64,000 nucleotides of DNA from Mucilaginibacter pankratovii (GCF_014773265.1 NZ_JACWMY010000012.1:1-64000); one strand, 5' to 3'. Shown: positions 41,879 through 50,988, counted from the stretch's first letter. The notes: generated by a model from the sequence alone, not told the origin. Translations and numbers: made by a program.

Positions 41879-43246
41879 CTACACCCCAAAACTCACCTTA
41901 CGCTCAGGAAATCTGCTGGCGTAACCGGTTACTATGTTTTTAATGTAATCGTTACCCGGATATGGGGTGAGGTAGTTTTTCAACTGCTGGATGTTGTTGG
42001 CATCAAAGTAATGGGAGATATACCCCATGCCATAAAAGCGCCCTTCTTCTATCAGGATGCAGCTATGTTCTTCGCCGTTGCGGCCTTCATCGCGGATGGC
42101 GAAGGTGGGCAGGGCTTTCTTTAACTCGTCTATAGCAGCAGTCACCTTGATGTTGTATTCTTCGGGCGTTTCATGGCCTTCGCAAGCGCAGGCGTTTACG
42201 TTATTGCCGCTGCAGGGCTGGTCGTTCTTTTGAACGAAGCACATTTTGGGGCACAGGCTAAAAGTCTCTATCAGCTTATTCAGCAGGTTGTAGCCTTCCA
42301 GCAGGGAGTTGCAGGCATATACCGATGGCATGTGTTTGCGGTGCTTATCAACCGCCAGGCGCAGGTAGCCGCGCTGGTCCTCGTAGGCATAAAGCCCGTA
42401 GGTGTTTTCGAAGCGTTTTAGCGAGCGGTTGTATTTCGGCCAAAGGCGTTTTATTTCCACGGCTTCCAACACAAAAGCAATCAGTTCGGTACCGCAAACC
42501 TGGTGACTAATGCGGTAGATGCTCTTTAAAAACTCCTGCCGCTGCAAGCCGGGGTTATTGCCGGTGAAATGGCTGCAAACCCGTTTTTTTAAGTCTTTGG
42601 CCTTGCCTACATAAACCACTTTGCCTTTTTGGTCGTGGAAGTAATATACACCGGGGCAATTGGGCAGGGCATCCACATCCGCCTTTGGCAGGTTGGCCGG
42701 TAAGCGCTGCTCCTTCGAGGTAAGCTTTAATGCCTGGCCGATGTGGTTGGCAGTATCGTTTTTTAAATAAAGGCTAAACAATTGCGCGGTAGCCTCTGCA
42801 TCGCCCATGGCACGGTGGCGGCTGTTATTGCTGATGCCTAAATGGCTGCAAAGCTTACCCAAACTGTACGACATCAGCCCCGGCATTATCTTTCGCCCAA
42901 GCCTTACCGTGCAAAGTTTGTTAGCGTTCAGCTCGTAGCCGGCGGCGTTGAGGTGGTATCGTAAAAAAGAATAATCGAAGTTGACGTTATGGGCCACAAA
43001 GATCTGCCCTTTAAGCATGTGGAAGATCTCGTGCGCCACATCTTCAAATAGCGGGGCGGTGCTCACCATTTCATTGGTGATACCGGTTAACGCACGGATA
43101 TACACCGGGATGTCGCGCTGCGGGTTCACCAGGCTCTCGAAACGGCGGGTTACTTTTTTGCCATCGTGGATACATATAGCAATTTCGGTAATGCCATTTG
43201 CGCTGGCATGCCCCCCGGTAGTCTCGATATCCACAATTGCGTACAT
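41879..43246 (-). CDS. Exonuclease (DnaQ-like) fused to a GIY-YIG nuclease domain
   Basis: 455-aa protein. Residues 1-160 are a DEDDh 3'-5' exonuclease like PolIII epsilon: VDIETTGG (Asp6, Glu8), VAHNVNFDYSF (Asp91) and HRAMGDAEAT (His144, Asp149). Residues 195-275 are a GIY-YIG domain of UvrC type, NCPGVYYFHD and VYVGKAKDLKKRV. The rest (280-455) has a Cys-containing region (CPKMCFVQKNDQPCSGNNVNACAC split by other residues) of unknown role. This fusion resembles Cho/UvrC-like repair proteins annotated in Bacteroidota and Actinobacteria. It probably acts in excision repair. Single gene, bounded by REP-like repeats on both sides. Confidence 0.92.
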   Translation of the reverse strand: MYAIVDIETTGGHASANGITEIAICIHDGKKVTRRFESLVNPQRDIPVYIRALTGITNEMVSTAPLFEDVAHEIFHMLKGQIFVAHNVNFDYSFLRYHLNAAGYELNANKLCTVRLGRKIMPGLMSYSLGKLCSHLGISNNSRHRAMGDAEATAQLFSLYLKNDTANHIGQALKLTSKEQRLPANLPKADVDALPNCPGVYYFHDQKGKVVYVGKAKDLKKRVCSHFTGNNPGLQRQEFLKSIYRISHQVCGTELIAFVLEAVEIKRLWPKYNRSLKRFENTYGLYAYEDQRGYLRLAVDKHRKHMPSVYACNSLLEGYNLLNKLIETFSLCPKMCFVQKNDQPCSGNNVNACACEGHETPEEYNIKVTAAIDELKKALPTFAIRDEGRNGEEHSCILIEEGRFYGMGYISHYFDANNIQQLKNYLTPYPGNDYIKNIVTGYASRFPERKVSFGV

Positions 43247-43340
43247 ATTTCAAATGTACTATAATTTTGCTAATATATTTAGTTGGAGATGTGGAAAAAG
43301 ATTTAATTGTTGAAAAGGTTAAGCGGTTCAATCTCCCCAT

Positions 43341-43446
43341 CGTCATTGCGAGCGATAGCGTGGCAACCATCGGCAAGCAGAGCCGCTATGCAGGTCTGAT
43401 CTGCCTGCCGGGGATTGCTTCGTCGCTTCGCTTCCTCGCAATGACG
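43341..43446. repeat. REP-like inverted repeat (GTCATTGCGAG family)
   Basis: Left arm begins CGTCATTGCGAGCGATAGCG (43341-43360), right arm ends CTTCCTCGCAATGACG (43431-43446); GATTGCTTCGTCGCTTCG lies between. The middle part GCATCGGCAAGCAGAG-like words also occur at 41665-41680. The gap 43247-43550 holds nothing else except the terminator of yidC. Confidence 0.82.
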
Positions 43447-43464
43447 AGATGGTTAAATTGCTCC

Positions 43465-43507
43465 AAATAAGAAGCCCCGATAGCAAGGCTACCGGGGCTT
43501 CTTATTT
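43465..43507 (-). terminator. Intrinsic terminator of yidC
   Basis: Perfect 15-bp stem AAATAAGAAGCCCCG / CGGGGCTTCTTATTT around a 13-base loop, 44 bases after the yidC stop. Confidence 0.75.
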
Positions 43508-43550
43508 ATTATAGCGGTTAACTAATCTCTAATTAACCAACCTCTATTCT

Positions 43551-45374
43551 CTATTTCTTCTTCGCCTGCACTTGTTGTTGCTGGCGCATCATTTCTTCTA
43601 ATTTGGCACCGAAGCCGCCTTTTTTCTTCTTGGTATCTTCAGGTTTCTTTTTGTTCTCCTGGATCTGGGCATGGATCTTTTTATCATCAACCATAAATTT
43701 AATTAAGTATTGCTGTAAAAAGGTAAGCATGTTGGCCAGGAAATAGTAGTAGTTCAAACCTGATGGGTAGCTGTTCAGCGTTACCAGGAAGATCAGCGGC
43801 GTAATATAGCCGATGTACTTCATTTGCCCGGTTGCGCCCGAGATCTGGTTGTTGAAATACGTGTAGATCAGCGTAGATATCGTCATTAGCAAACACATCA
43901 AACTGATGTGGCTTACACCAAATATCGGCGAAAATGTAATAACCGAATCGTACGTAGAAAGATCGTGCATCCACAAAAAGCTTTGGCCACGCAGCTCAAA
44001 CAAGCTTGGGAAAAAGCGGAAGAACGCGATCACGATAGGCATTTGTATCAGCAAGGGTAAGCAACCACCCAACGGGTTTACGCCTGCTTTTTTGTAAAGC
44101 TTTAGGTATTCCTGCTGCAAAAGGGTAGGGTTATCCTCACCAACTTTTGTTTTTATCTCATCCATCTCCGGCTTCAGCACACGCATCTTAGCCATCGACA
44201 GGTACGATTTATAAGTAAGCGGCGACAATACCAACTTCAGGATAACGGTTAACGCTAATATGATGATACCGTAGTTCCAGTTAAATTTATTCAGGAAGTT
44301 AAATATCGGCAGGGTAGCAAACTGGTTGATATATTTCAACGGTCCCCATCCCAGGTTAACCAGTTTTTGCAGGTCGTAACCCTGGTCTTTTAAGGTAGAG
44401 TATCGGTTTGGACCGAAGTAGAATATCAGCGGTGCATCGCCCAAAGCGTTGCGGCCAAGCGACAGGTCGGCCTTCATTTGCTTTACATCGGTAGTATCGG
44501 CAACGTCGTGGCTAACGGTTAAAGTAGCTTTGTTGATACCGCCGGGGGCGATCAAAGCATTGGAGAAAAAGTGTTGCTTAAACGCAACCCATTGCTGTTT
44601 TTTATCGGTAATGGATTTTGTATCGTCCTTAGTTTCTGCTAAGTAATCAACCTCGTTATCGGTGTTTTTGTAATAAACGGTGGTATACTGGCGTTCCTGC
44701 GCAATATCTTTTTCCTGTTTAAGCAGGCTGGCAGCCCAGCTTAAATTAAGCGTTCCGCTGTTAGCGATCACCTGATCGAGCCCAACAGGTTTAATAGTAA
44801 GGCCTAACTTGTAGCCGGTACCTTTTAAGCTGTAAATGTAATCGATATACTGGGTAGGGCTGTAGCTTAAACGCATGGTTAGCGAAGCAGAATCTTCGGC
44901 TGCAACGGTTAACGCTTTTGCACTTGGGGTAAAGTAAAGGTCGTTGGTATTGATGGCCTTGCCCTGCGCGCTAAAGTTTAAACCGAAGGTGTTTTTATCG
45001 CCGCTGAAAAGTACCAGCGGTTTTTTGTAAGCTGTTTTAAACTTTTTTAGCTCGGCAGAATAAATGCGACCACCTTTTGTAGAAAGTTTAAGCGCAAGCT
45101 CATCGTTCTCAACGGTAACAAATTCTTCCTGTCCTATGGTTGCTGCGCCAAAAGCGGTTTTTAATACGGCAGAATCTACCACGGCAGATTTTTTAGCGGT
45201 ATCAAATTTGGCGGTGGTGGCGGGCGCTTTTACTACACCTGCTCTTTTAAGCGAATCCTGGCGGGCTACTTCTCTTTCCTTTTTTATGGCCTCATCACTG
45301 GGCTTCATAAAATATATCGAGGCCCCCATGATGATCATGATCAGGAATAATCCTGTAAACGTATTTCTATCCAT
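43551..45374 (-). CDS. yidC: Membrane protein insertase YidC
   Basis: Inserts membrane proteins with or without the Sec translocon. 607 aa: an N-terminal helix (about 5-21, TGLFLIMIIMGASIYF), a large periplasmic beta-sandwich (about 70-345), then five helices of the Oxa1 fold starting near 360 (WNYGIIILALTVILKLVLSPLT), with the conserved QMPIVIAFFRFFPSL and the Lys-rich C-terminal tail that contacts the ribosome. The usual neighbours rnpA and rpmH are absent, as usual in Bacteroidota; here it sits 75 bases downstream of pyrG, as common in this lineage. Confidence 0.96.
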   Translation of the reverse strand: MDRNTFTGLFLIMIIMGASIYFMKPSDEAIKKEREVARQDSLKRAGVVKAPATTAKFDTAKKSAVVDSAVLKTAFGAATIGQEEFVTVENDELALKLSTKGGRIYSAELKKFKTAYKKPLVLFSGDKNTFGLNFSAQGKAINTNDLYFTPSAKALTVAAEDSASLTMRLSYSPTQYIDYIYSLKGTGYKLGLTIKPVGLDQVIANSGTLNLSWAASLLKQEKDIAQERQYTTVYYKNTDNEVDYLAETKDDTKSITDKKQQWVAFKQHFFSNALIAPGGINKATLTVSHDVADTTDVKQMKADLSLGRNALGDAPLIFYFGPNRYSTLKDQGYDLQKLVNLGWGPLKYINQFATLPIFNFLNKFNWNYGIIILALTVILKLVLSPLTYKSYLSMAKMRVLKPEMDEIKTKVGEDNPTLLQQEYLKLYKKAGVNPLGGCLPLLIQMPIVIAFFRFFPSLFELRGQSFLWMHDLSTYDSVITFSPIFGVSHISLMCLLMTISTLIYTYFNNQISGATGQMKYIGYITPLIFLVTLNSYPSGLNYYYFLANMLTFLQQYLIKFMVDDKKIHAQIQENKKKPEDTKKKKGGFGAKLEEMMRQQQQVQAKKK

Positions 45375-45449
45375 TATCTAATATATCGTATGATTAACAC
45401 CGGCTGGTTTTGTTACAACCGGATGCATATCAACCTACTGTTTTAATTG

Positions 45450-47060
45450 TTATTTCTTGCGTGCGTAGGCCAGCGAAGCGGCGACAAAGTTAATAAAAAG
45501 TGGGTGCGGATTTGCAACTGTTGATTTTAATTCGGGGTGGAACTGCGCGCCTACAAAAAACGGGTGGTTTTTAAGTTCAACTACCTCTACCAAACCGTTT
45601 TCGGGATTGATGCCCGATGGCAGTAAACCGGCTGTTTCGTACTGTTTAAGGTACTTGTTATTAAACTCGTAGCGGTGGCGGTGGCGCTCGGTGATGGAAG
45701 TTTTGCCGTAAATAGCTGCTGCCTTGCTGCCCTTTTTCAGGTCGCAGGGGTAGGAGCCTAAACGCATGGTGCCGCCTTTGTTGGTGATATTCTTCTGGTC
45801 CTCCATCATGGCGATAACCGGGTGCGGGGTATCCTGGTTCATCTCGGTACTGCTGGCGTTGGCAAGGCCCAGTACGTTGCGGCCAAATTCAACCACGGCG
45901 CACTGCATCCCTAAGCAGATACCAAAAAATGGGATATTATTTTGGCGCACGTAGCGTATCGCCTCTATTTTACCTTCAAAACCGCGCTCGCCAAAGCCGG
46001 GGGCAACCAATACGCCATGCAGGCCTTTTAGTTTATCCACAGCGTTCTCTACGGTTAACTGTTCTGATGGGATGTATTGTACTTTTACTTTGCACTCGTT
46101 GGTGGCGCCTGCATGTATAAATGCCTCTATGATGGATTTATAAGCATCGGGCAGCTCTACATATTTACCAACCAGGCCAATTTTTACTTCGGAAGTAGGG
46201 TTTTTTAAGCGGCCCAAAAAGGCTTTCCAGTTATCCAGGTTAGGCTCGTTCTTATGCGAAAGCTTCAGCTTGGTTAATACCGTTTTATCCAGTTGCTCTT
46301 TCAGCATCAGCAAAGGCACATCGTAAATGGTTGATGCATCCATCGATTCGATAACCGCGTTGATATTTACGTTACAAAACAGGGCTATCTTTTTACGGAT
46401 ATCCATATTGATATGATGCTCGGTACGGCAAACCAGTATATCCGGCTGAATCCCGTACTCCAAAAGCATTTTTACCGAGTGCTGGGTAGGCTTGGTCTTC
46501 AATTCGCCGGCTGCAGCCAGGAAAGGTATTAAAGTAAGGTGTATCACCATCGCGTTGCCGCTGCCGGCTTCCCATTTAAACTGGCGCACAGCTTCCACAA
46601 AGGGCAGCGATTCGATATCGCCAACGGTACCGCCTATTTCGGTTATCACAATATCGTAATCGCCGGTTTCGCCCAGGATGCGCATATTGCGTTTGATCTC
46701 ATCGGTAATGTGCGGAACAACCTGCACTGTTTTACCCAGAAAAGCACCTTCGCGCTCGCGGTTGATCACATTCTGGTAAATACGGCCGGTGGTAATGTTA
46801 TTAGCCTTGGAGGTTGGGGTGTTTAAAAAACGTTCGTAGTGGCCAAGGTCAAGGTCGGTTTCGGCACCGTCCTCGGTAACGTAGCATTCGCCATGCTCGT
46901 AAGGGTTAAGGGTTCCCGGGTCGATATTAATATACGGGTCGAACTTTTGGATGGTAACGCGGTAGCCGCGGGCCTGGAGGAGCTTAGCTAATGAGGCGGA
47001 AATAATACCCTTGCCTAACGACGAGGTAACGCCACCCGTAACAAAAATGTATTTAGTCAT
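45450..47060 (-). CDS. pyrG: CTP synthase
   Basis: Makes CTP from UTP with glutamine as nitrogen donor. 536 aa: the synthetase domain (1-266) starts TKYIFVTGGVTSSLGKGI and contains the GGTVGDIES and TKPTQHSV motifs; the class I glutaminase domain (about 290-536) has the nucleophile Cys near 381 in FGICLGMQ and the His/Glu pair in FHPEL. The order pyrG-yidC on one strand is frequent in Bacteroidota. A consensus -7 box lies about 60 bases upstream. Confidence 0.97.
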   Translation of the reverse strand: MTKYIFVTGGVTSSLGKGIISASLAKLLQARGYRVTIQKFDPYINIDPGTLNPYEHGECYVTEDGAETDLDLGHYERFLNTPTSKANNITTGRIYQNVINREREGAFLGKTVQVVPHITDEIKRNMRILGETGDYDIVITEIGGTVGDIESLPFVEAVRQFKWEAGSGNAMVIHLTLIPFLAAAGELKTKPTQHSVKMLLEYGIQPDILVCRTEHHINMDIRKKIALFCNVNINAVIESMDASTIYDVPLLMLKEQLDKTVLTKLKLSHKNEPNLDNWKAFLGRLKNPTSEVKIGLVGKYVELPDAYKSIIEAFIHAGATNECKVKVQYIPSEQLTVENAVDKLKGLHGVLVAPGFGERGFEGKIEAIRYVRQNNIPFFGICLGMQCAVVEFGRNVLGLANASSTEMNQDTPHPVIAMMEDQKNITNKGGTMRLGSYPCDLKKGSKAAAIYGKTSITERHRHRYEFNNKYLKQYETAGLLPSGINPENGLVEVVELKNHPFFVGAQFHPELKSTVANPHPLFINFVAASLAYARKK

Positions 47061-47122
47061 GAGATTTTTTTGAAATCCCGGCAGCGGAATATGGCCGTTG
47101 CCGAATGTTTGTGTACGGGGTA

Positions 47123-47130
47123 CAAAAGTA
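47123..47130 (-). promoter_or_regulatory. Candidate -7 box for pyrG
   Basis: Minus-strand TACTTTTG matches TAnnTTTG exactly, 62 bases before the pyrG ATG. Confidence 0.48.
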
Positions 47131-47179
47131 AGAAAATTTGCGGGTTTCGGGCAGGAAAAATGCGAATGTGGAAAAGCGG

Positions 47180-47293
47180 AGGGTTAGAAGAGTTGGAGAG
47201 GTTGGAAGGGTTGGAAATTTTTAAGCGTAGCGTATATTTTATGCTTTGTTCGTGTTCGGTGTTTTACGCGAACAGCCCGAACAAGCCCGAACA
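47180..47293. repeat. GTTGGAAGG run and GTTCGGGC repeat, copy 2
   Basis: 47180-47222 is a GTTGGAGAGGTTGGAAGG-type run. 47267-47293 is the exact reverse complement of the 27 bases at 24954-24980 (contains GAACAGCCCGAACAAGCCC), again next to a GTTCG/CGAAC hairpin. The gap 47061-47432 otherwise holds the pyrG promoter box and a small GCTTAAG/CTTAAGC hairpin (47371-47392) before the exonuclease gene. Confidence 0.75.
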
Positions 47294-47432
47294 GAACTTT
47301 TGACAACCAATGTAACTCAACGAAATTTCATTTTAAATTCTGCGATTTTTTTTGTATATTAAGGTAAAGGGCTTAAGTACCGTCGCTTAAGCTTTAAAAT
47401 AAATTTTTAATATGTAAAAAAGTACAAGTAAA

Positions 47433-47975
47433 ATGAAACAAGACAAAATTTTAGTAGTGGATATTGAAGCCACTTGCTGGGAGGGTAGGAACCCGCCCGG
47501 ACAGGAAAACGACATTATTGAAGTAGGCGTGTGCCTGCTGGATGTCAACACCGGGGAAATTACCGGCAGCCGGGGCATTTTAGTGATGCCCGAACGCTCG
47601 CAGATCGGCAAATTCTGCACCCAGTTAACCTCCATTACACCGGGATTGATTGAAGACGAAGGTATATACTTCGATGATGCCTGCGACATACTGGAGCGCG
47701 AATACGATTCAAAAGACCTGGTTTGGGCCAGCTATGGCGATTACGACCGCAACCAGTTTCAGCGCCAGTGCAGTGAGATGCGCGTAGCTTATCCTTTCGG
47801 CCCATCGCACATCAACGTAAAAACCATGTTTGCTGAAAAACGCGGGATGAAGCGTGGAACAGGCATGGCAACCGCACTGGAAATGCTGAACCTGCCGTTG
47901 GAAGGCACCCACCATCGCGGTGTAGATGATGCCAAAAATATCGCTAAGATATTACACTGGGCATTGAACAACTAA
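47433..47975 (+). CDS. DEDDh 3'-5' exonuclease, ERI-1/KapD-like
   Basis: 180-aa stand-alone nuclease of the DnaQ fold. ILVVDIEATCWEG carries the first Asp and Glu (Asp10, Glu12), WASYGDYDRNQF the third Asp, and GTHHRGVDDAKNIAKIL the catalytic His and last Asp (HxxxxD). The WEG after the first motif and the ITPGLIEDEG segment place it with ERI-1/KapD-type RNA exonucleases rather than proofreading subunits. The RNA target is not known. Single gene, convergent with the M23 peptidase gene. Confidence 0.9.
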   Translation: MKQDKILVVDIEATCWEGRNPPGQENDIIEVGVCLLDVNTGEITGSRGILVMPERSQIGKFCTQLTSITPGLIEDEGIYFDDACDILEREYDSKDLVWASYGDYDRNQFQRQCSEMRVAYPFGPSHINVKTMFAEKRGMKRGTGMATALEMLNLPLEGTHHRGVDDAKNIAKILHWALNN

Positions 47976-48021
47976 CGCAAAGCTTACCGCCCGGTAAGCG
48001 CGTTAAATTAAAACCGGAGAT

Positions 48022-49344
48022 TTACTGTTCTATCCACCCGGTTTCCCCATCATTTTTTACCAACAGGTAATTATTGTAAGTAGCCAAAAGGCTTACTTTT
48101 TCGCCTGCATTTAATAATTTTTTGCGGGCAGCCCCAACGTTATCCGGCATATTTAAAAGCGGCTGATCTGTTTTAAGCGTAATGCTGCGGATATTATCTG
48201 CTTCGGTTACGTTCCTGCTACTGATAAAACCCTGCTGCCCATCGGGCAGGCTTACCTTGTACCAGCCTTCTGTTGCGGCGCTTACACTGAGGGCGGTATT
48301 TGCCGGCAGCGTTTGCACGGCCAGGGCTTTGTCTGATGGCAGGTTGTACATTTTGCTGCTTTTGCCGCTGCTGCGCAGGGTTGCATTCAGGTTTTTCAGC
48401 GGGGCAGATACGGGCAGCGGCTGCTTTACTTCCCTATCCACAAACGCAAGCGGGTCGATAGCACCGCTATTGGTATAGATGCCAAAATGCAGGTGCGCAG
48501 GCGTGGTACGCGCATTGCCGGTGTTCCCTACCAAACCTATCGTATCGCCGAGTAAAACGTTTTGTCCAGGCTGTACCAGTTGTGCATCGAGGTGGGCGTA
48601 GTAGAGGGTGTAATCGGCATCGTCGGGCCGCAGGAATACCACATTGCCACCCAGATTATTCACCGTTACACTGGTTACGGTACCATTTGCGGCAGCAATG
48701 GCAGGGGTGCGTTTCGGCGCGAAGATATCCAGGCCTTCGTGTTTGCGGCCGCCTTCATCACGCCCGTCGCCCCAAAAACTACCGATGCGGGGTTTACCCG
48801 ATGCCGCCACCGGGAAGCCCAGCGTTGGCCCTGCGGTAATGGTAAGCGTGTACTCGCCGCTGCGTAAAAGCTCGGGCTGCAGGCGCAGGATGTATTTGCC
48901 GGCTTGCTTTACTTCAAACTCCAGCACGGCACCCAATGTATCCGCCGATGCGGCCAGCTTTGCAGGCTGCGGTAATTGCTCCTGGAAAAGATCGAGATAA
49001 ATATTAAAGTTGGTAACCGGTTTTTTAGTGATGCTAATACGTAATTTTTGCCCGCGTTTGGCATCAAAGCGCAGGGCAGTACCGCCCGGCTTTTCATCGG
49101 GGAAGTAGCCGGTTTCTTTATACGGGATGTTGATGTTGAGCGGGTTATTCAGCGTTGCGTCTGCCTGCCGAAGCCAGGCTGTGCCCATAGCGGTGTTGCC
49201 AAGCCCTGCATCGCGCAGTTTTTGCGCATAAGCATCGTGCGGGGAAAGCTTTTTAAACAGCGCCAGCGGCCCGCGTTTGCTGCAGGAGGTAGCCACCATT
49301 ATTAGCAGTATGGCGGAAAATAGTTTGTATGTCGATCTTAGCAT
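48022..49344 (-). CDS. M23 family metallopeptidase with SH3 domains, lipoprotein
   Basis: 440-aa envelope protein. It has a lipoprotein signal (LLIMVATSCSKRG, Cys21). The middle contains a LytM domain (about 185-310) with zinc-ligand motif HEGLD (His202, Asp206) and HLHF near 283-286, so the peptidase site is complete and should cut peptidoglycan cross-links. Two SH3-like segments follow (SSKMYNLPSDKALAVQTL and ITLKTDQPLLNMPDN) for wall binding. The N-terminal 160 residues form a beta-rich region. Single gene; next upstream gene is a small membrane protein 58 bases away. Confidence 0.92.
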   Translation of the reverse strand: MLRSTYKLFSAILLIMVATSCSKRGPLALFKKLSPHDAYAQKLRDAGLGNTAMGTAWLRQADATLNNPLNINIPYKETGYFPDEKPGGTALRFDAKRGQKLRISITKKPVTNFNIYLDLFQEQLPQPAKLAASADTLGAVLEFEVKQAGKYILRLQPELLRSGEYTLTITAGPTLGFPVAASGKPRIGSFWGDGRDEGGRKHEGLDIFAPKRTPAIAAANGTVTSVTVNNLGGNVVFLRPDDADYTLYYAHLDAQLVQPGQNVLLGDTIGLVGNTGNARTTPAHLHFGIYTNSGAIDPLAFVDREVKQPLPVSAPLKNLNATLRSSGKSSKMYNLPSDKALAVQTLPANTALSVSAATEGWYKVSLPDGQQGFISSRNVTEADNIRSITLKTDQPLLNMPDNVGAARKKLLNAGEKVSLLATYNNYLLVKNDGETGWIEQ

Positions 49345-49402
49345 ATCCGTCTCTTTATCAGTAAAGAAACCTGTGGGGTGGTAGAAAGGTTTTTACGGTA
49401 TA

Positions 49403-49609
49403 TTAAATACTTGCAGGCAAGGATTTAAGTATAAATGCAATTCCTACCATAACACACATAATAATTACACCCCAGCCTTGTACGTAAAGAGGAAGTGCAG
49501 GACCCATCCAGCCATTTTTTTCGGAGGAAGGGCCACCCTTATTCATCCGGTAAATTAGATATGCTGCTACCAGAAAGCCAACACCCAAAAAGAAATATTG
49601 CCAATCCAT
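49403..49609 (-). CDS. Small two-helix membrane protein of unknown function
   Basis: 68 aa from the ATG at 49609 (MDWQYFFLGVGFLVAAYLIY); an in-frame start 16 codons earlier adds unrelated residues. Two membrane helices at about 4-21 and 44-64 flank a short polar loop (MNKGGPSSEKNGW). I do not recognise a family, although similar small proteins are frequent in Bacteroidota. It has no obvious partner nearby. Confidence 0.55.
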   Translation of the reverse strand: MDWQYFFLGVGFLVAAYLIYRMNKGGPSSEKNGWMGPALPLYVQGWGVIIMCVMVGIAFILKSLPASI

Positions 49610-49680
49610 TTCGTCTAATATTGTATAATTTCTCCTCGGGCCATTAGAGGCCGACACAACCGGTATTCAGTTACGTGGGA

Positions 49681-50271
49681 TTATTTACCCGCCATGTCGA
49701 TGTTGTAGCGATGTACAAAATCGCGTAGAACTTTAAAGCTAAAGCTATCTGTTTTTTTGAATTCTTCCAGCAAGGCAGGGTCATCGGCTATCATTTCCAT
49801 AAAAATGTTTTTACGCTTGCCCTGGCTGCCATTATTAAATATGGTATTAGATTTTAACTGAACGATGGGTGCGTTATTTTTACTGATGTACCATTTAGTG
49901 GTGCTGTTAAAAGTGCCCACGCCGCCGTACATACCTCCGCCACTATAACTTGTATTTTCTTCTTCATACAAATTAAGCTTGCCATGTTCGTGGCGCTGCA
50001 GATAGGTAGAATCGAGTGCGTTTGGCTTACTCACCGCAGAATAGGTTATGGAATCCTTCGCGTTGAAAATGTCTGATATTTTATCCGGCGTTATTTTGAT
50101 GAACTTTTTATCGGTTGAATTTAAAGGCATATATTTCCGGGTACCCTTTAATTCGCATTTGATAGTATCGTTCGTTGTGGTTACCACGTAATTGGAAGCC
50201 GGTTTGGTTTGCGCCGATACGTATCCACTGCAAACGCATAAGGCGAAAATCAAGATCAGTTTTGTCTTCAT
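49681..50271 (-). CDS. Exported protein of unknown function
   Basis: 196 aa with a cleavable signal peptide (LILIFALCVCSGYVSAQ). The mature part begins with YVVTTTNDTIKCELKG, a pattern seen at the start of many secreted Bacteroidota proteins of unknown role, followed by a Gly/Tyr-rich segment (SYSGGGMYGGVGTF) and a helical end (DPALLEEFKKTDSFSFKVL). No domain is recognised. It is transcribed alone. Confidence 0.75.
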   Translation of the reverse strand: MKTKLILIFALCVCSGYVSAQTKPASNYVVTTTNDTIKCELKGTRKYMPLNSTDKKFIKITPDKISDIFNAKDSITYSAVSKPNALDSTYLQRHEHGKLNLYEEENTSYSGGGMYGGVGTFNSTTKWYISKNNAPIVQLKSNTIFNNGSQGKRKNIFMEMIADDPALLEEFKKTDSFSFKVLRDFVHRYNIDMAGK

Positions 50272-50360
50272 GATATTATTTTTGTGCCCTGCAGGTGCTG
50301 TGGCAACAACAGGGGGCTTAGGTAAAAATTCTGTTCCCCCTTCATGGGGTTAGGGGGCCT

Positions 50361-50975
50361 CTAAAACAACCCGTTTATCTCCCGTTCTATCTTCTCCACA
50401 ATAGTGGCCATATCTTCGGTATTGTTGGCGAAATCAAGGTTATCCTTATCCAGCACCAGCAGCTTACCCAGTTTGTAGTTCTTTATCCATTTATCGTACT
50501 TCTCGTTCAGTTTAGAGAGGTAATCTATCCGGATGCCTATCTCGTATTCGCGGCCGCGGCGCTGGATGTTGTTTACCAGGGTGGGTACCGATGCTTTAAG
50601 GTACACCAGCAAGTCGGGCGGTTTAATAAACTCGGTAATGTTATCAAACATGGCTTCGTAGTTCTCGTAGTCGCGGGTGGTCATCAGCCCCATATCGTGC
50701 AGGTTTTCGGCAAATATGTAGGCGTCCTCGTAAATGGTACGGTCCTGGATAATATTGCGGCCGCTGCTTTGTATTTCGCGGATCTGGCGGTAACGGCTGT
50801 TGAGGAAATAAATCTGCAGGTTAAAGCTCCAGCGTTTCATTTCGCTGTAAAAATCTTCCAGGTAGGGGTTATTGTCAACCGCTTCGTAAAGTGGGTCCCA
50901 GCCGTAATTTTTCGCCAGCATTTCGGTAAGGGTAGTTTTGCCCGCGCCAATATTTCCTACAATTGCTATGTGCAT
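50361..50975 (-). CDS. Deoxynucleoside kinase (dGuo/dAdo kinase family)
   Basis: 204 aa from the ATG at 50975, which places the P-loop VGNIGAGKTTL at 6-16. Further landmarks are the catalytic WSFNLQIYFLNSR with the substrate Gln, the DRTIYEDA motif with the conserved Asp/Arg pair and RRGREYEIGI, the lid. It phosphorylates purine or pyrimidine deoxynucleosides for salvage; the exact substrate cannot be read. Eleven upstream codons in frame are not part of the family. Confidence 0.93.
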   Translation of the reverse strand: MHIAIVGNIGAGKTTLTEMLAKNYGWDPLYEAVDNNPYLEDFYSEMKRWSFNLQIYFLNSRYRQIREIQSSGRNIIQDRTIYEDAYIFAENLHDMGLMTTRDYENYEAMFDNITEFIKPPDLLVYLKASVPTLVNNIQRRGREYEIGIRIDYLSKLNEKYDKWIKNYKLGKLLVLDKDNLDFANNTEDMATIVEKIEREINGLF

Positions 50976-50988
50976 GTGTTTTTTATTT

